Assembly: GCF_012349115.1 (NCBI RefSeq)
Contig: NZ_PQIG01000081.1
Coordinates: 25,255-89,254, forward strand
Reading direction: 5' to 3'
DNA length: 64,000 nucleotides
Source: Rhizobium ruizarguesonis
Lineage (GTDB): Bacteria > Pseudomonadota > Alphaproteobacteria > Rhizobiales > Rhizobiaceae
Shown here: positions 8,261 through 16,960 of the stretch, piece by piece
Numbering within the stretch: position 1 is the stretch's first letter
How the letters are laid out: the number at the start of each line of letters is the position of its first letter
The notes under the pieces: generated by a model
Told to the model about the DNA's origin: nothing
Database searches by the model: none
What the model saw: only the letters and a program-made list of their open reading frames with translations
Program-made: the position numbers and the translations under genes

Positions 8261-9229
8261 ATGAGCGGCATGCACGATACCGGCGATTTCAACGATCGCG
8301 TCTCCGACGCACCTTCCGACAACTGGGTCTACCGGATCCTGCCGCCATGGCTTTGGCCCTATGCGCAGCTCGCGCGCTGGGATCGCCCGATCGGCTGGCA
8401 GCTCTTGATGTGGCCGTGCTTCTGGTCGGCAACGCTTGCCGCCAATGCGGCGATCGGTGAGGGGATCTATTCCGGCAGTGTGCTGGTGTCTCACCTGTTC
8501 CTCTATTTCATCGGCGCTGTCGCCATGCGCGGCGCCGGCTGCACCTATAACGATCTTGTCGACCACGAGATCGACATGGAAGTGGCGCGCACGCGGTCGC
8601 GTCCGCTCCCCTCCGGCCGCGTCACGCGCCGACGGGCGAAGATCTTCATCGGTTTGCAGGCGCTGGTCGGCCTGTTCGTGCTGCTGCAGTTCAACTGGCT
8701 CAACGTCTTCCTCGGCGTGCTCTCGCTCGCGATCGTGGCACTTTATCCCTATGCCAAACGCTTCACCGACTGGCCGCAATTTTACCTCGGACTTGCCTTC
8801 TCCTGGGGCGCGCTGATGGGCTGGGCCGGCATTTTCGGCAGTCTCTCCTTCGCCGCCATCCTGCTCTACGCCGCCTCCGTCGCCTGGACGATCGGTTATG
8901 ACACGATCTACGCGCATCAGGACAAGGAGGATGACGAGCTCATCGGCGTCCGCTCCACCGCGCGCCTGTTCGGCGATAGGACTCGGCAATGGCTGATCGG
9001 CCTTTATGGACTGACGCTGGTGCTGATGTTTATCGCTTTCGCTCTCGCCGGCGCCAATCTCATCGCTTTCCTGGCCTTGCTCGGTGCGGCCGGCATGTTC
9101 GCCTGGCAGATCGTCCGGCTCGACATCGACGATGCCGCCCAATGCCTGGCGCTCTTCAAATCGAACAATCGCGTCGGCCTGATCATCTTCTTTGGCCTCT
9201 TCGTCTCGCTGCTGTTTGCCATTCCCTGA
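8261..9229 (+). CDS. ubiA: 4-hydroxybenzoate polyprenyltransferase
   Basis: This 322-residue integral membrane enzyme attaches the polyprenyl tail to 4-hydroxybenzoate in ubiquinone synthesis. It has about eight hydrophobic segments. The two prenyl-diphosphate/Mg2+ binding motifs are present: NDLVDHEID (from residue 97, followed by RTRSRPLPSG) and the second aspartate motif DKEDDELIG from residue 221. The family-typical YPYAKRFTDWPQ and SWGALMGW segments are also visible. The start at 8261 has no obvious ribosome binding site, and the next ATG (8270) is equally possible. It stands alone between a repeat and a convergent gene. Confidence 0.94.
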   Translation: MSGMHDTGDFNDRVSDAPSDNWVYRILPPWLWPYAQLARWDRPIGWQLLMWPCFWSATLAANAAIGEGIYSGSVLVSHLFLYFIGAVAMRGAGCTYNDLVDHEIDMEVARTRSRPLPSGRVTRRRAKIFIGLQALVGLFVLLQFNWLNVFLGVLSLAIVALYPYAKRFTDWPQFYLGLAFSWGALMGWAGIFGSLSFAAILLYAASVAWTIGYDTIYAHQDKEDDELIGVRSTARLFGDRTRQWLIGLYGLTLVLMFIAFALAGANLIAFLALLGAAGMFAWQIVRLDIDDAAQCLALFKSNNRVGLIIFFGLFVSLLFAIP

Positions 9230-9277
9230 TTGGGACGAACCGGGCGCGGGCGATTGTCCCCAGACAGCAGGATTGGT

Positions 9278-10255
9278 CTAGCAGGCATTCGTGTTGTGCT
9301 TTATGGCAGATGGAAGCCATGCCTCGATCTGTTGATCCGTGAGGTTAGCACCACACAACATAGTCGCTACACGGCAGCCTTTCAGAGCAGATGCCTGCGC
9401 AAGAATAGCAGCGAGCCCCGCCGCTCCGGCTGGTTCGACGAGACGCTTCCATGTGTCATGAGCAAACCGCATTGCATCGAGAAGCTGATCGTCATCCACG
9501 AGAACGACGTCATCGATCGCGTCCTTAAGCCAGCCGACGGCCGACGGGACGGGAATCCGCACAGCAATTCCATCGGCAATCGTGCGTGCCTCCGGCGTTG
9601 AGATCACGTCACCCGCATTGTAGGAGAGAGCCATGCAAGGTGCGCCCTTTGCGGCGACGGCGACGACCCTTGTTCGCGGTGATCGTGATTTGAACCAGCA
9701 CCCTATTCCGGCCGCCAGAGCACCGTTGCCAAGCGGAATGAAAACGGCGTCGATATCTTCGACCTCTTCCGTCAGCTCCGCCGCAATCGTTCCTGCTCCT
9801 TCGGCAATGGCGGCACTCGCTCCGTCCTCGACGAACTGCAGCTTCCGTTCGGCGGCGTAGATTTTGGCGGCCTCCTTTGCAGCGTCAAAATCTTCTCCGG
9901 CGAGAAAGACTTCTGCCCCAAACCGGCGCATGGCTTCGATCTTCAACGGATTGGCGTTGATACTGGCGAACACGACCAGAGATCGCCCATGCCGCGCGGC
10001 ATTGTAAGCAAGCCCCTGACCGAAATTCCCGGCTGATGCCGTGATCAGAGGCGTTCTATCGCCGGCGACGTCGGCGAGAAAATACCCCGTGCCGCGCCCC
10101 TTGAAGCTGCGGATCGGATTTTCCGTTTCGTCCTTGGCGACGAGCGACAGCGCGAGCCTGTCAGAACGCAACAGATTGGTGTTGAGGAAAATCGGATCGA
10201 TTTTCTGGCGAGCATCGTCGATTTTGACGGCTGAAAGAGGTGCTTGTTTTGTCAT
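9278..10255 (-). CDS. PLP-dependent threonine/serine dehydratase-like lyase
   Basis: This 325-residue enzyme is a fold-type II PLP protein of the threonine dehydratase family. The Schiff-base lysine lies in the N-terminal SFKGRGTGYF motif. The PLP-phosphate-binding glycine-rich loop is PLGNGALAAGIG, and the substrate loop is TASAGNFGQGLAYNAA. There is no C-terminal ACT regulatory domain, so it is of the catabolic or amino-acid-racemase-like kind rather than biosynthetic IlvA. It reads away from the divergent Lrp/AsnC regulator across an 88-base gap containing two dyads, so that regulator probably controls it, with an amino acid as effector. The start ATG 10255 was chosen because homology begins at MTKQAPLSAV. 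Sequence further upstream in the same frame belongs to the regulator. Confidence 0.82.
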   Translation of the reverse strand: MTKQAPLSAVKIDDARQKIDPIFLNTNLLRSDRLALSLVAKDETENPIRSFKGRGTGYFLADVAGDRTPLITASAGNFGQGLAYNAARHGRSLVVFASINANPLKIEAMRRFGAEVFLAGEDFDAAKEAAKIYAAERKLQFVEDGASAAIAEGAGTIAAELTEEVEDIDAVFIPLGNGALAAGIGCWFKSRSPRTRVVAVAAKGAPCMALSYNAGDVISTPEARTIADGIAVRIPVPSAVGWLKDAIDDVVLVDDDQLLDAMRFAHDTWKRLVEPAGAAGLAAILAQASALKGCRVATMLCGANLTDQQIEAWLPSAIKHNTNAC

Positions 10256-10270
10256 GGAGAGATGGTATGA

Positions 10271-10323
10271 GTTTTCGACGCGGGAAAACCGCGCCGATAG
10301 AAAAATTATAGCGGATTTTCCGC
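10271..10323. promoter_or_regulatory. Two inverted repeats between the divergent lyase and Lrp-type regulator
   Basis: GTTTTC-N7-GAAAAC lies at 10271-10289, and GCGGATTTTCCGC at 10311-10323. They are spaced about 37 bases centre to centre inside the 88-base divergent promoter region. Lrp/AsnC proteins usually bind such short imperfect dyads cooperatively next to their own gene. Assignment to this regulator is inferred from position. Confidence 0.4.
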
Positions 10324-10343
10324 ATAAATCTTGGCTATACGCT

Positions 10344-10805
10344 GTGGATGATATTGATCGCACCATTCTGTCGATGCTGCAGGAGAATGCCGACATTCCC
10401 GGCAAGGTCATTGCTGACGCGGTCAATCTCTCACCCTCGGCCGTCGAACGGCGCATCAGCAAACTGAAGCAGGATGGGATCATCGAGAAGATCGTGGCGG
10501 TGGTCAGTCCGAAAGCCGTTGATCGCACCCTGTCCGTTCTGGTTGAGCTCGAAATCCAGAACGAACACCGACACACGCTGGAGCAATTCCAGCGATGGCT
10601 GGACCGTGCGCCTGAAGTTCAGTCATGCTGGTATGTCACCGGCGACATGGACTATGTCCTGCTCGTGGCCGTCCGCAATCTCGAGGAATACAATGCCTTC
10701 ATTGAGCGGCTTATGGGCGAGCAACAGGCGCTCGTGCGAAAATACAAGAGCCTGATCGCACTCAAAACGGTCAAGCACGGATTGGGACTTTCCGTCCTTG
10801 AATGA
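10344..10805 (+). CDS. Lrp/AsnC family transcriptional regulator
   Basis: This 153-residue protein has the standard Lrp/AsnC layout. The N-terminal winged helix-turn-helix (DDIDRTILSMLQENADIPGK, then LSPSAVERRISKLKQDGII) is followed by a C-terminal RAM ligand-binding domain with the pattern WYVTGDMDYVLLVAVRNLEEYNAFI. The GTG at 10344 is taken as the start because family members begin M-D-x-x-D. The frame is open further upstream without homology. It is divergent from a PLP lyase for an amino acid, so it most likely activates that gene in response to the lyase substrate, as Lrp-family regulators commonly do. Confidence 0.88.
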   Translation: MDDIDRTILSMLQENADIPGKVIADAVNLSPSAVERRISKLKQDGIIEKIVAVVSPKAVDRTLSVLVELEIQNEHRHTLEQFQRWLDRAPEVQSCWYVTGDMDYVLLVAVRNLEEYNAFIERLMGEQQALVRKYKSLIALKTVKHGLGLSVLE

Positions 10806-10981
10806 GAGGCTTTTCACTGGTGGCCACCGCAGTGATCCTGTCAAAATTCATCCTGCGGTGCCAACCGAGATTAAAGCGACAGTTTTGCGGCCGACTTCGA
10901 CAGCGTCGCAGAAACGGGCATTCCGCGACAGTTGAGTGCGCAGAATGCCCGGCAATGATATGTCCGGTGTAGCGATTTCGC

Positions 10982-11548
10982 TCAATTGCGGGCGATGATT
11001 TCCTTGCCTTCGATCTTCATGGCGACGCCCAGCCGGCCGGTGGTGCGGCGCACGAGGAAGCGCGGACGGCGATTGGCGAAGTAGGAATGACGGCGGCGCG
11101 GCTTGAGATCGCTGGTGCGTAAGGCACCAATATGGTCTTCGAGCGGCCGGGCGACGCCATCGGCCTCGACCATCAGCATCGGAATACGGAAGGCTTCGGA
11201 CCAGCTGCGCCAGTCGGCAGCGATATCGCTGAGATCATGGGCGACGAGCAGCGGAATGCAGAGCTCGGGATCGGCGTGGTGAAGCTCGAGCGTGACGGTG
11301 ACATCGCCGTCGCCATGGTCGATGGCGCGGGCGGCGACACCCTTGAAAACGCGCTTCGGCAGCGCAATCGAGAGCGGCAGGCCGCTGGACGGGAGGACCT
11401 TGCGCAGGACCGCACCGCGTTCGTCTATCGTGATATTGACGTCATCCGAACAATCGTGGATGGCGTAGCTGACCTGCTGGGGAAAGCGGGACGGATCGAG
11501 GCGTAACGTCGTGCCAGCCCAGGCGGGCTTCATAACGGGATTGTTCAT
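10982..11548 (-). CDS. DUF6101-type conserved rhizobial protein
   Basis: This 188-residue protein has no signal peptide or membrane segment and a basic C-terminus (LKPRRRHSYFANRRPRFLVRR). It resembles the uncharacterised DUF6101 family found in Rhizobiales. The body has alternating short strands around conserved LPLSIALPKRVFKGVAARA. The start ATG 11548 has AAGGG about 9 bases upstream. It is a single gene with no informative neighbour; its function is unknown. The family name is from memory and was not searched. Confidence 0.7.
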   Translation of the reverse strand: MNNPVMKPAWAGTTLRLDPSRFPQQVSYAIHDCSDDVNITIDERGAVLRKVLPSSGLPLSIALPKRVFKGVAARAIDHGDGDVTVTLELHHADPELCIPLLVAHDLSDIAADWRSWSEAFRIPMLMVEADGVARPLEDHIGALRTSDLKPRRRHSYFANRRPRFLVRRTTGRLGVAMKIEGKEIIARN

Positions 11549-11848
11549 TTCATTCTACCCTTGTCTTACCTGAGAGCCGATTTCCGGTCTTCTCCTTGGG
11601 ACTTTTCGTCCTCTATGGCCGACAATAGGCAGCCGCCGTTCCGTACAGCTTAAAAATTGCGGTTAAGAAAACTTTGCCTCCTCTGATGGTTATCAAAACC
11701 GAATCCGGCAGGGTTTCCGGAAGGTGAACGGCGTGGTGTCCTGAAATGATGCATCCAGAGGTAAGCCTCAGGTAAGCTTTCCATGGCAAAATGTGCTCAC
11801 CAGCAGTTCGTCTTTCTTTTAGAAATTTGGGTGAAAAGGGCGCTTTTC

Positions 11849-14800
11849 ATGATCTCGGCTTCCCTCGCTTACACGATCCTGTCGCGGGATATGACGTCCA
11901 GCCTCAACAAGGTTGCGTCGCAGGCGACGGTCAAGAAGGATGCTCAATACTACGCCGACCATATTAACAAGGTCGAAAACGTCGACGATTTCCTCGGCGA
12001 CTACAAGCTCTACAGCTATGCAATGAAGGCCTATGGTCTCGAGGACATGACCTATGCCAAGGCCTTCATGAAGAAGGTGCTCGAAAGCGACCTCACAGAC
12101 CCCGACAGCTACGCCAACAAGCTTTCCGATACGCGTTATCGCGAGTTCGCCGCCGCCTTCAATTTCAACGCGCCGGCCAAGGATGTGCAGACGGACGCGC
12201 AGGAGGACGACCTGATCGGCCTCTACAAACAGTCCTTCGTCGATGCCGACAAGGCCGCCAGCGCCGAGAGCACCTATTACAGCAACAATATCGATAGCGT
12301 GCAGACCGTCGACGACCTGGTCAACAACACGCGGCTGCGCACCTATGTGCTTAAGACCTTCAAGATCGATCCGACCTATGCGTCGAAGGATTTTCTGCGG
12401 CAGGTGCTGACGAGCGATCTCAGCGACCCCACGAGCGTCGTCAACACGCAAGGCGGCGACAAGTACAAGGCGCTTGCCGCCCAGTTCAGCTTCAATGCCG
12501 ACGGCACCGTCACCGGCACGGCGCAGACCGCCGCGCAGAAGGCCTCGGTCATCGAATCCTACACCCTGAATTCCCAGTCCGTCATCATCGACAATTCGGT
12601 CGGTTCGGACGTCTATTACGTCGGCCAGACGGCGGCGGACTACAACAAGGCCTATTACACGGCGAAGATCGGCACGATCACCAATGTCGACGATCTGGTC
12701 GCCGACAAGCGCCTGACCTCTTATATCACGACGGCCTACAGCATGGGCGCCGACTTCACCGCGGCAGCGTTGCGCACGGTGCTGACCGACCCCGGCTACG
12801 CCCAGCTGATGGGCTTTACCAATGTCTACAATGCTTTCAATTTCAAGGCTGACGGGTCGGCCTCCAGCACGGCGCGCGTCCAGACGGTCGATCAGGCAAA
12901 TAGTCTGAAGAACGCTGCCGCGATGACCGGCAACTACTATACCACGACGTCGCAGTCGACCGGCATCACCAACGTCGATGACCTGCTCGCCGACAATGTG
13001 CTGGCGCGCTACATCAAGGATGCCTATGGTCTCGGCACGAGCTTCAGCAATGCCGACCTGAAGAACATCCTGACCGATTCGGCCTATGCCGCGGCCCAGG
13101 GCCATGCCGATCTCAATGCCGACTTCAACTTCCAGGCAGACGGTTCGATCAACGGTTCCGTGATCCAGACGGCGGCGCAGCGGAAATCGACGACCGACAA
13201 GTCGGCGGCGAATGCAGCACATTTCAACAGCATGATCGGCAACGTCACCAATGTCGACGACATCATGTCGGATGCGGTTGCGGTCAGCTATATCAGAAAC
13301 AGCATGCAGATCGCAGACAGCGTCTCCGATGCGACATTGAGGACTTTCCTCGTCGACCGCACGGCTGCCAGCGCCCAGGGCTACAGCGACGTTCACGACC
13401 TCTTCAATTTCAAATCGGACGGTTCGATCGCGACCCTTTACGCCTCGCAAACGGCGACGCAAAGTGCCAGCACCACCAGCAAGGCCGACAATGCGGCAGT
13501 CTACTACCAGTCGACCATCGCCGGCATCTCAAACGTCGATCAGTTGCTGGCGGACCAGAAGCTGAACAATTTCGTGCGCAACGCCTACGGCATCCCGTCG
13601 ACGGTCAGCGACGTCGCTCTTCGCGCTATCCTGACCGATCAAAGCGGCACCGGCACCTATGCCGACGTCGCCGCGGCCTTCAATTTCAAGGCGGACGGCA
13701 CGCTTGAGGACGGCATGGCGGCGCAGACGGCGACCCAGATCAGCAGCACGAAATTTGCCGCCGCGGCGCGCACGGATGATTATTCCGCCAGGATGTCGAC
13801 GATCAGCAATGTCGATGATCTGCTTGCCGACAGCGCCATTACCAATTTCCTGAAGAGCACCTACAATCTGCCGTTCGATATTTCGGACGCCGATCTGAAG
13901 AGCATCCTGACCGATGCGACGGCCGCTGCCGCAGCCGGCCATGCCGATCTCAATGCCGACTTCAATTTTGCCGCCGACGGATCGCTTCCTGTCGTCAGCT
14001 CGGCCCAGACGGCCGATCAGGCACAGACCACCAACGACAATTATGCCGCGCGCTACGACGACGAACGCGACGAGGCGATCGACGAGGTCGCATCCAACTA
14101 CCAGAAGCTTATGGCCGACAGCAGCAGCCTGCTGAATTTCTCCGACGTTAACAGTGTCAATGATTTCCTGCGCAGCAATTCGTCGGCCGATTTCAGCAAG
14201 AGCAACGACAATCTGCCGGATCTCTTCCATGTGGCGCTGCAGGCCTTCGGTCTGACCGACCAGGAGGTCTCGCGCTCGATGATGCGCAAGATCCTGACGA
14301 GCGATGCCTATGATCCGAATGGCTATGTCGCCTCGCTCAAGGATGAACGTATCACCAATCTTGCCCGGGCCTTCAATTTCGGCCCCGACGGCAAGGCGGC
14401 ATCACCCTTCCAGGCGCTGCCCGACGCGACCCTGGCCAAATACGCCACCGACTATAGATCGCATATCACTATGCTGATGAAGGACGGTCCGCTGAAGGAC
14501 AAGGCGGCGAAGGACGCGACGGCTGAAGTCAACTATTTCGCCAAGGGCATGGCGAAGGTGAAGTCGCTCGACGATTTCCTCGACGACAGCCGCCTGACCG
14601 ACCTGGTGCTGAAGGCAAACAACCTTGATCCGAAGGATTACGACAAGGCGACGCTGAAGAAGATCTTCACATCCGATCCCGACGACAAGAAGAGCTATCT
14701 CAACACCACCGCCGATGCACGTTTCAAGGATATCGTCGCCGCCTTCAACTTCGACAAGGACGGCAATCTGACCCGTGCCAAGATCGGCACCATCCAGAAC

Positions 14801-15178
14801 AAGGCGGCCGAGGAGCACACCCAGGGGCTCTACGTCCAGCAGACGATGGAAACCCAGGAAGGCGAAAGCAACGACGGCGTGCGCCTGGCGCTCTATTTCG
14901 GCCGCAAGGCCCCGAGCATCACCTCGATCTATTCGATCCTCGGCGACAAGGCGCTCTATCAGGTCATCACAACAGCCTACAGCCTGCCGTCGCAGATCTC
15001 GGGCATGGATGTCGCCAAACAGGCCGATCTCATCAAGCGCTTCGTCAAGCTCGAGGATCTCCAGGATCCGAAGAAGGTCGACAAGCTGCTGCGCCGGTTT
15101 ACCGCGATGTACGACGTCCAGAACGCCACCCAGCAGTCACCGGCGCTGATGATCCTGACCGGCGGCGGCACACAGTAG
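11849..15178 (+). CDS. Giant DUF1217-type repeat protein
   Basis: This 1109-residue protein is built of about ten units of 85-130 residues. Each unit has the pattern Y-Y-x-x-x-I-x-x-(I/V)-x-N-V-D-D-L-L-x-D, then a helix ending A-Y-G-(L/I), then L-x-x-(I/V)-L-T-D/S-D, then A-x-F-N-F-x-A-D-G-(S/T). The units are separated by Gln/Thr-rich linkers (QTA-TQ, QTAAQK). The last unit (SITSIYSILGDKALYQVITTAYSLP) is closest to the stand-alone DUF1217 domain that rhizobia encode beside flagellar genes. There is no signal peptide, no transmembrane helix and very little cysteine. ATG 11849 has AAGGG at 8 bases and is preferred over an upstream in-frame ATG (11783). No flagellar gene is nearby. It may be a secreted or structural protein; the function is unknown. 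Confidence 0.8.
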   Translation: MISASLAYTILSRDMTSSLNKVASQATVKKDAQYYADHINKVENVDDFLGDYKLYSYAMKAYGLEDMTYAKAFMKKVLESDLTDPDSYANKLSDTRYREFAAAFNFNAPAKDVQTDAQEDDLIGLYKQSFVDADKAASAESTYYSNNIDSVQTVDDLVNNTRLRTYVLKTFKIDPTYASKDFLRQVLTSDLSDPTSVVNTQGGDKYKALAAQFSFNADGTVTGTAQTAAQKASVIESYTLNSQSVIIDNSVGSDVYYVGQTAADYNKAYYTAKIGTITNVDDLVADKRLTSYITTAYSMGADFTAAALRTVLTDPGYAQLMGFTNVYNAFNFKADGSASSTARVQTVDQANSLKNAAAMTGNYYTTTSQSTGITNVDDLLADNVLARYIKDAYGLGTSFSNADLKNILTDSAYAAAQGHADLNADFNFQADGSINGSVIQTAAQRKSTTDKSAANAAHFNSMIGNVTNVDDIMSDAVAVSYIRNSMQIADSVSDATLRTFLVDRTAASAQGYSDVHDLFNFKSDGSIATLYASQTATQSASTTSKADNAAVYYQSTIAGISNVDQLLADQKLNNFVRNAYGIPSTVSDVALRAILTDQSGTGTYADVAAAFNFKADGTLEDGMAAQTATQISSTKFAAAARTDDYSARMSTISNVDDLLADSAITNFLKSTYNLPFDISDADLKSILTDATAAAAAGHADLNADFNFAADGSLPVVSSAQTADQAQTTNDNYAARYDDERDEAIDEVASNYQKLMADSSSLLNFSDVNSVNDFLRSNSSADFSKSNDNLPDLFHVALQAFGLTDQEVSRSMMRKILTSDAYDPNGYVASLKDERITNLARAFNFGPDGKAASPFQALPDATLAKYATDYRSHITMLMKDGPLKDKAAKDATAEVNYFAKGMAKVKSLDDFLDDSRLTDLVLKANNLDPKDYDKATLKKIFTSDPDDKKSYLNTTADARFKDIVAAFNFDKDGNLTRAKIGTIQNKAAEEHTQGLYVQQTMETQEGESNDGVRLALYFGRKAPSITSIYSILGDKALYQVITTAYSLPSQISGMDVAKQADLIKRFVKLEDLQDPKKVDKLLRRFTAMYDVQNATQQSPALMILTGGGTQ

Positions 15179-15223
15179 TCCTGAGGCAATTCCCGGCAAA
15201 GCGGTTGGCGCGGATGGCCGCCC

Positions 15224-15390
15224 CTCACCCTAACCCTCTCCCCGTAAACGGGGCGAGGGGACGTGCCCCGCGAAAGGTTGGTGGGGACCGAGAGGTTGCA
15301 TCATATTCCCTTCGCCCCGTTTAAGGGGTCCGAAGGACGGATCGAGACACGTGGCTCGACGCCGGTTGGTGCCGGCAGGCGGATGAGGGG
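15224..15390. repeat. RIME-like mosaic intergenic repeat
   Basis: This is a full-length copy. It begins CCCTCACCCTAACCCTCTCC, carries CGTAAACGGGGCGAGGGGACGTG, then CCCGTTTAAGGGGTCCGAAGG, CTCGACGCCGG and GCCGGCAGGCGGATGAGGGG. The ends are complementary (CCTCA/TGAGG), and inner modules form separate dyads. It fills the space between the convergent DUF1217 gene and the FAD dehydrogenase gene. Confidence 0.75.
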
Positions 15391-15421
15391 CAAACGTCGG
15401 CGATCTCACTGATCGCCAGCC

Positions 15422-16858
15422 TCAAGGATCGAGGCTGACAACCTTTCCCGGGTTCATGATATTGGCGGGGTCGAAGGCGCGCTTGATGCGGCGCATCAGC
15501 TCGATTTCAATCGTTGGGCGGATCGCCGCCAGTTCGTCGCGCTTCAGCTGGCCGATACCGTGCTCGGCCGAGATCGAGCCGCCATGCGCCAGCACCAGCC
15601 CATGCACGATGTGGTTCATCTCGCGCCAGCGAGCGATGAAAGCGGCCTTGTCGGCACCGAGCGGCTGGGAAATATTGTAATGAATATTGCCGTCGCCCAT
15701 ATGGCCGAAGGCGCAGATGCGGGCGCCCGGCATCGCCGCCATGACCGCTTCTTCGGCCTCAGCCATGAAATGCGGGATCTTCGACACCGGCACGGAAACA
15801 TCGTGCTTGATCGACCCGCCTTCTGGCTTCTGAGCATCCGACATGCTCTCGCGCATATGCCAGATCGCTTTCTGCTGGGCCACGGATGCGGCGATAGCAG
15901 CATCAAGCACCAGCCCCGCCTCGAAGCCCTGTTCCAGCACTCCGTTCATCATCCGCTCCGCCGTCTCGGCCGAATCCGACGTCGAAATGTCGATCAACAC
16001 GTACCAGGGATAGGCCGCGTCTAGCGGATCGCGCACGCCGTCGATGTGGCGCGTGGTGATCTCGACGCCGAAACGCGGCATAAGCTCGAAACCGGTGAGC
16101 GAGGCGCCGCAAAGGCTGGAGGCGAGGTTGAACAGGGCAAGGGCATCCGCCACCGAATTCAGGCCGGCGAATGCCACCTGATGGCCGAGCGGCTGGGGAA
16201 AGAGCTTCAGTACCGCGCCGGTGATGATGCCGAGCGTGCCTTCGGCGCCGATGAAGAGATCGCGCAGGTCGTAGCCGGTATTGTCCTTCTTCAGGCGGCG
16301 CAGGCCGTCCCAGATCTCGCCGGTCGGCAGCACCACCTCGAGGCCGAGGCAGAGCTGGCGCATATTGCCATAGGCAAGCACGGCCGTGCCGCCGGCATTG
16401 GTGGAAAGGTTGCCGCCGATGCGGCAGGAACCCTCCGAGCCGAGCGACAGCGGAAACAGCCGCCCATGCGCCTCGGCCGCCTTCTGCACGTCGGCCAGGA
16501 TGGCGCCGCCATCGGCCACCAGCACGTTCGCCACCGGATCGACATCGCGGATCCTGTTCATGCGCTCGAGCGACAGGATGACATCGGACTTGCCCTGACG
16601 CGGCGTCTGGCCGCCAACGAGCCCGGTATTGCCGGTTTGCGGCACGATCGCCGTTCCGGTCTCCGTCGCAAGCTTCATGATATCTGAGACTTCCTCGACC
16701 GAGCCGGGTTTCAAGAGGAGAGGGGAGGAGCCGTGATAGAGTCCGCGGTTTTCGATCAGATGCGGCGCAAGATCGGCCTCGCTGCGCAGCGCGTACCTGT
16801 CGCCGACGATGGCCGTAAAGCGGTTGAGGAGTTCGGTAGAAATGCTGGAATTGTTCAT
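15422..16858 (-). CDS. FAD-linked D-2-hydroxyacid dehydrogenase (GlcD/D2HGDH-like)
   Basis: This 478-residue flavoprotein belongs to the PCMH/FAD-oxidase C family that oxidises D-2-hydroxyacids such as D-lactate or D-2-hydroxyglutarate and passes electrons to the respiratory chain. The FAD-binding PCMH domain (about residues 40-220) shows PQTGNTGLVGGQTP, the conserved SEGSCRIGGNLSTNAGGT and the IGAEGTLGIITGAVLKL motif. The C-terminal cap has the metal/substrate histidines in GHMGDGNIHYN and in SAEHGIGQLKR. ATG 16858 is chosen because GGAGGA lies 10 bases upstream. ATGs at 16876 and 16882 would add six and eight residues without homology. There is no ferredoxin-like extension. The substrate is not decidable. 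Confidence 0.87.
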   Translation of the reverse strand: MNNSSISTELLNRFTAIVGDRYALRSEADLAPHLIENRGLYHGSSPLLLKPGSVEEVSDIMKLATETGTAIVPQTGNTGLVGGQTPRQGKSDVILSLERMNRIRDVDPVANVLVADGGAILADVQKAAEAHGRLFPLSLGSEGSCRIGGNLSTNAGGTAVLAYGNMRQLCLGLEVVLPTGEIWDGLRRLKKDNTGYDLRDLFIGAEGTLGIITGAVLKLFPQPLGHQVAFAGLNSVADALALFNLASSLCGASLTGFELMPRFGVEITTRHIDGVRDPLDAAYPWYVLIDISTSDSAETAERMMNGVLEQGFEAGLVLDAAIAASVAQQKAIWHMRESMSDAQKPEGGSIKHDVSVPVSKIPHFMAEAEEAVMAAMPGARICAFGHMGDGNIHYNISQPLGADKAAFIARWREMNHIVHGLVLAHGGSISAEHGIGQLKRDELAAIRPTIEIELMRRIKRAFDPANIMNPGKVVSLDP

Positions 16859-16881
16859 TCGGGCTCGGTCCTCCATCGTCA

Positions 16882-16953
16882 TCTACAGCGCCGCGCGTCT
16901 TTTCAGGCGCGCAAAGGACGCTGTAGCACTTTGAATTGCTGCATTATGCAGCA
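16882..16953. repeat. Rhizobial intergenic palindrome (CTACAGCG/CGCTGTAG type)
   Basis: Outer arms CTACAGCG and CGCTGTAG enclose inner arms CGCGCGTC and GGCGCGC, followed by CACTTTGAATTGCTGCATTATGCAG. It lies between the FAD dehydrogenase and sua5 genes. Shorter pieces (GCGTCTGAAAAGACGCGCGG) recur upstream of sua5 at about 17968-18003. Confidence 0.6.
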
Positions 16954-16960
16954 GGTCTTT

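Noticed and set aside
11819..13462. 547-codon open frame opposite the DUF1217 repeat gene
   Set aside because: The long frame follows from codon bias and repeats of the sense gene. The predicted product is low-complexity and resembles nothing known.
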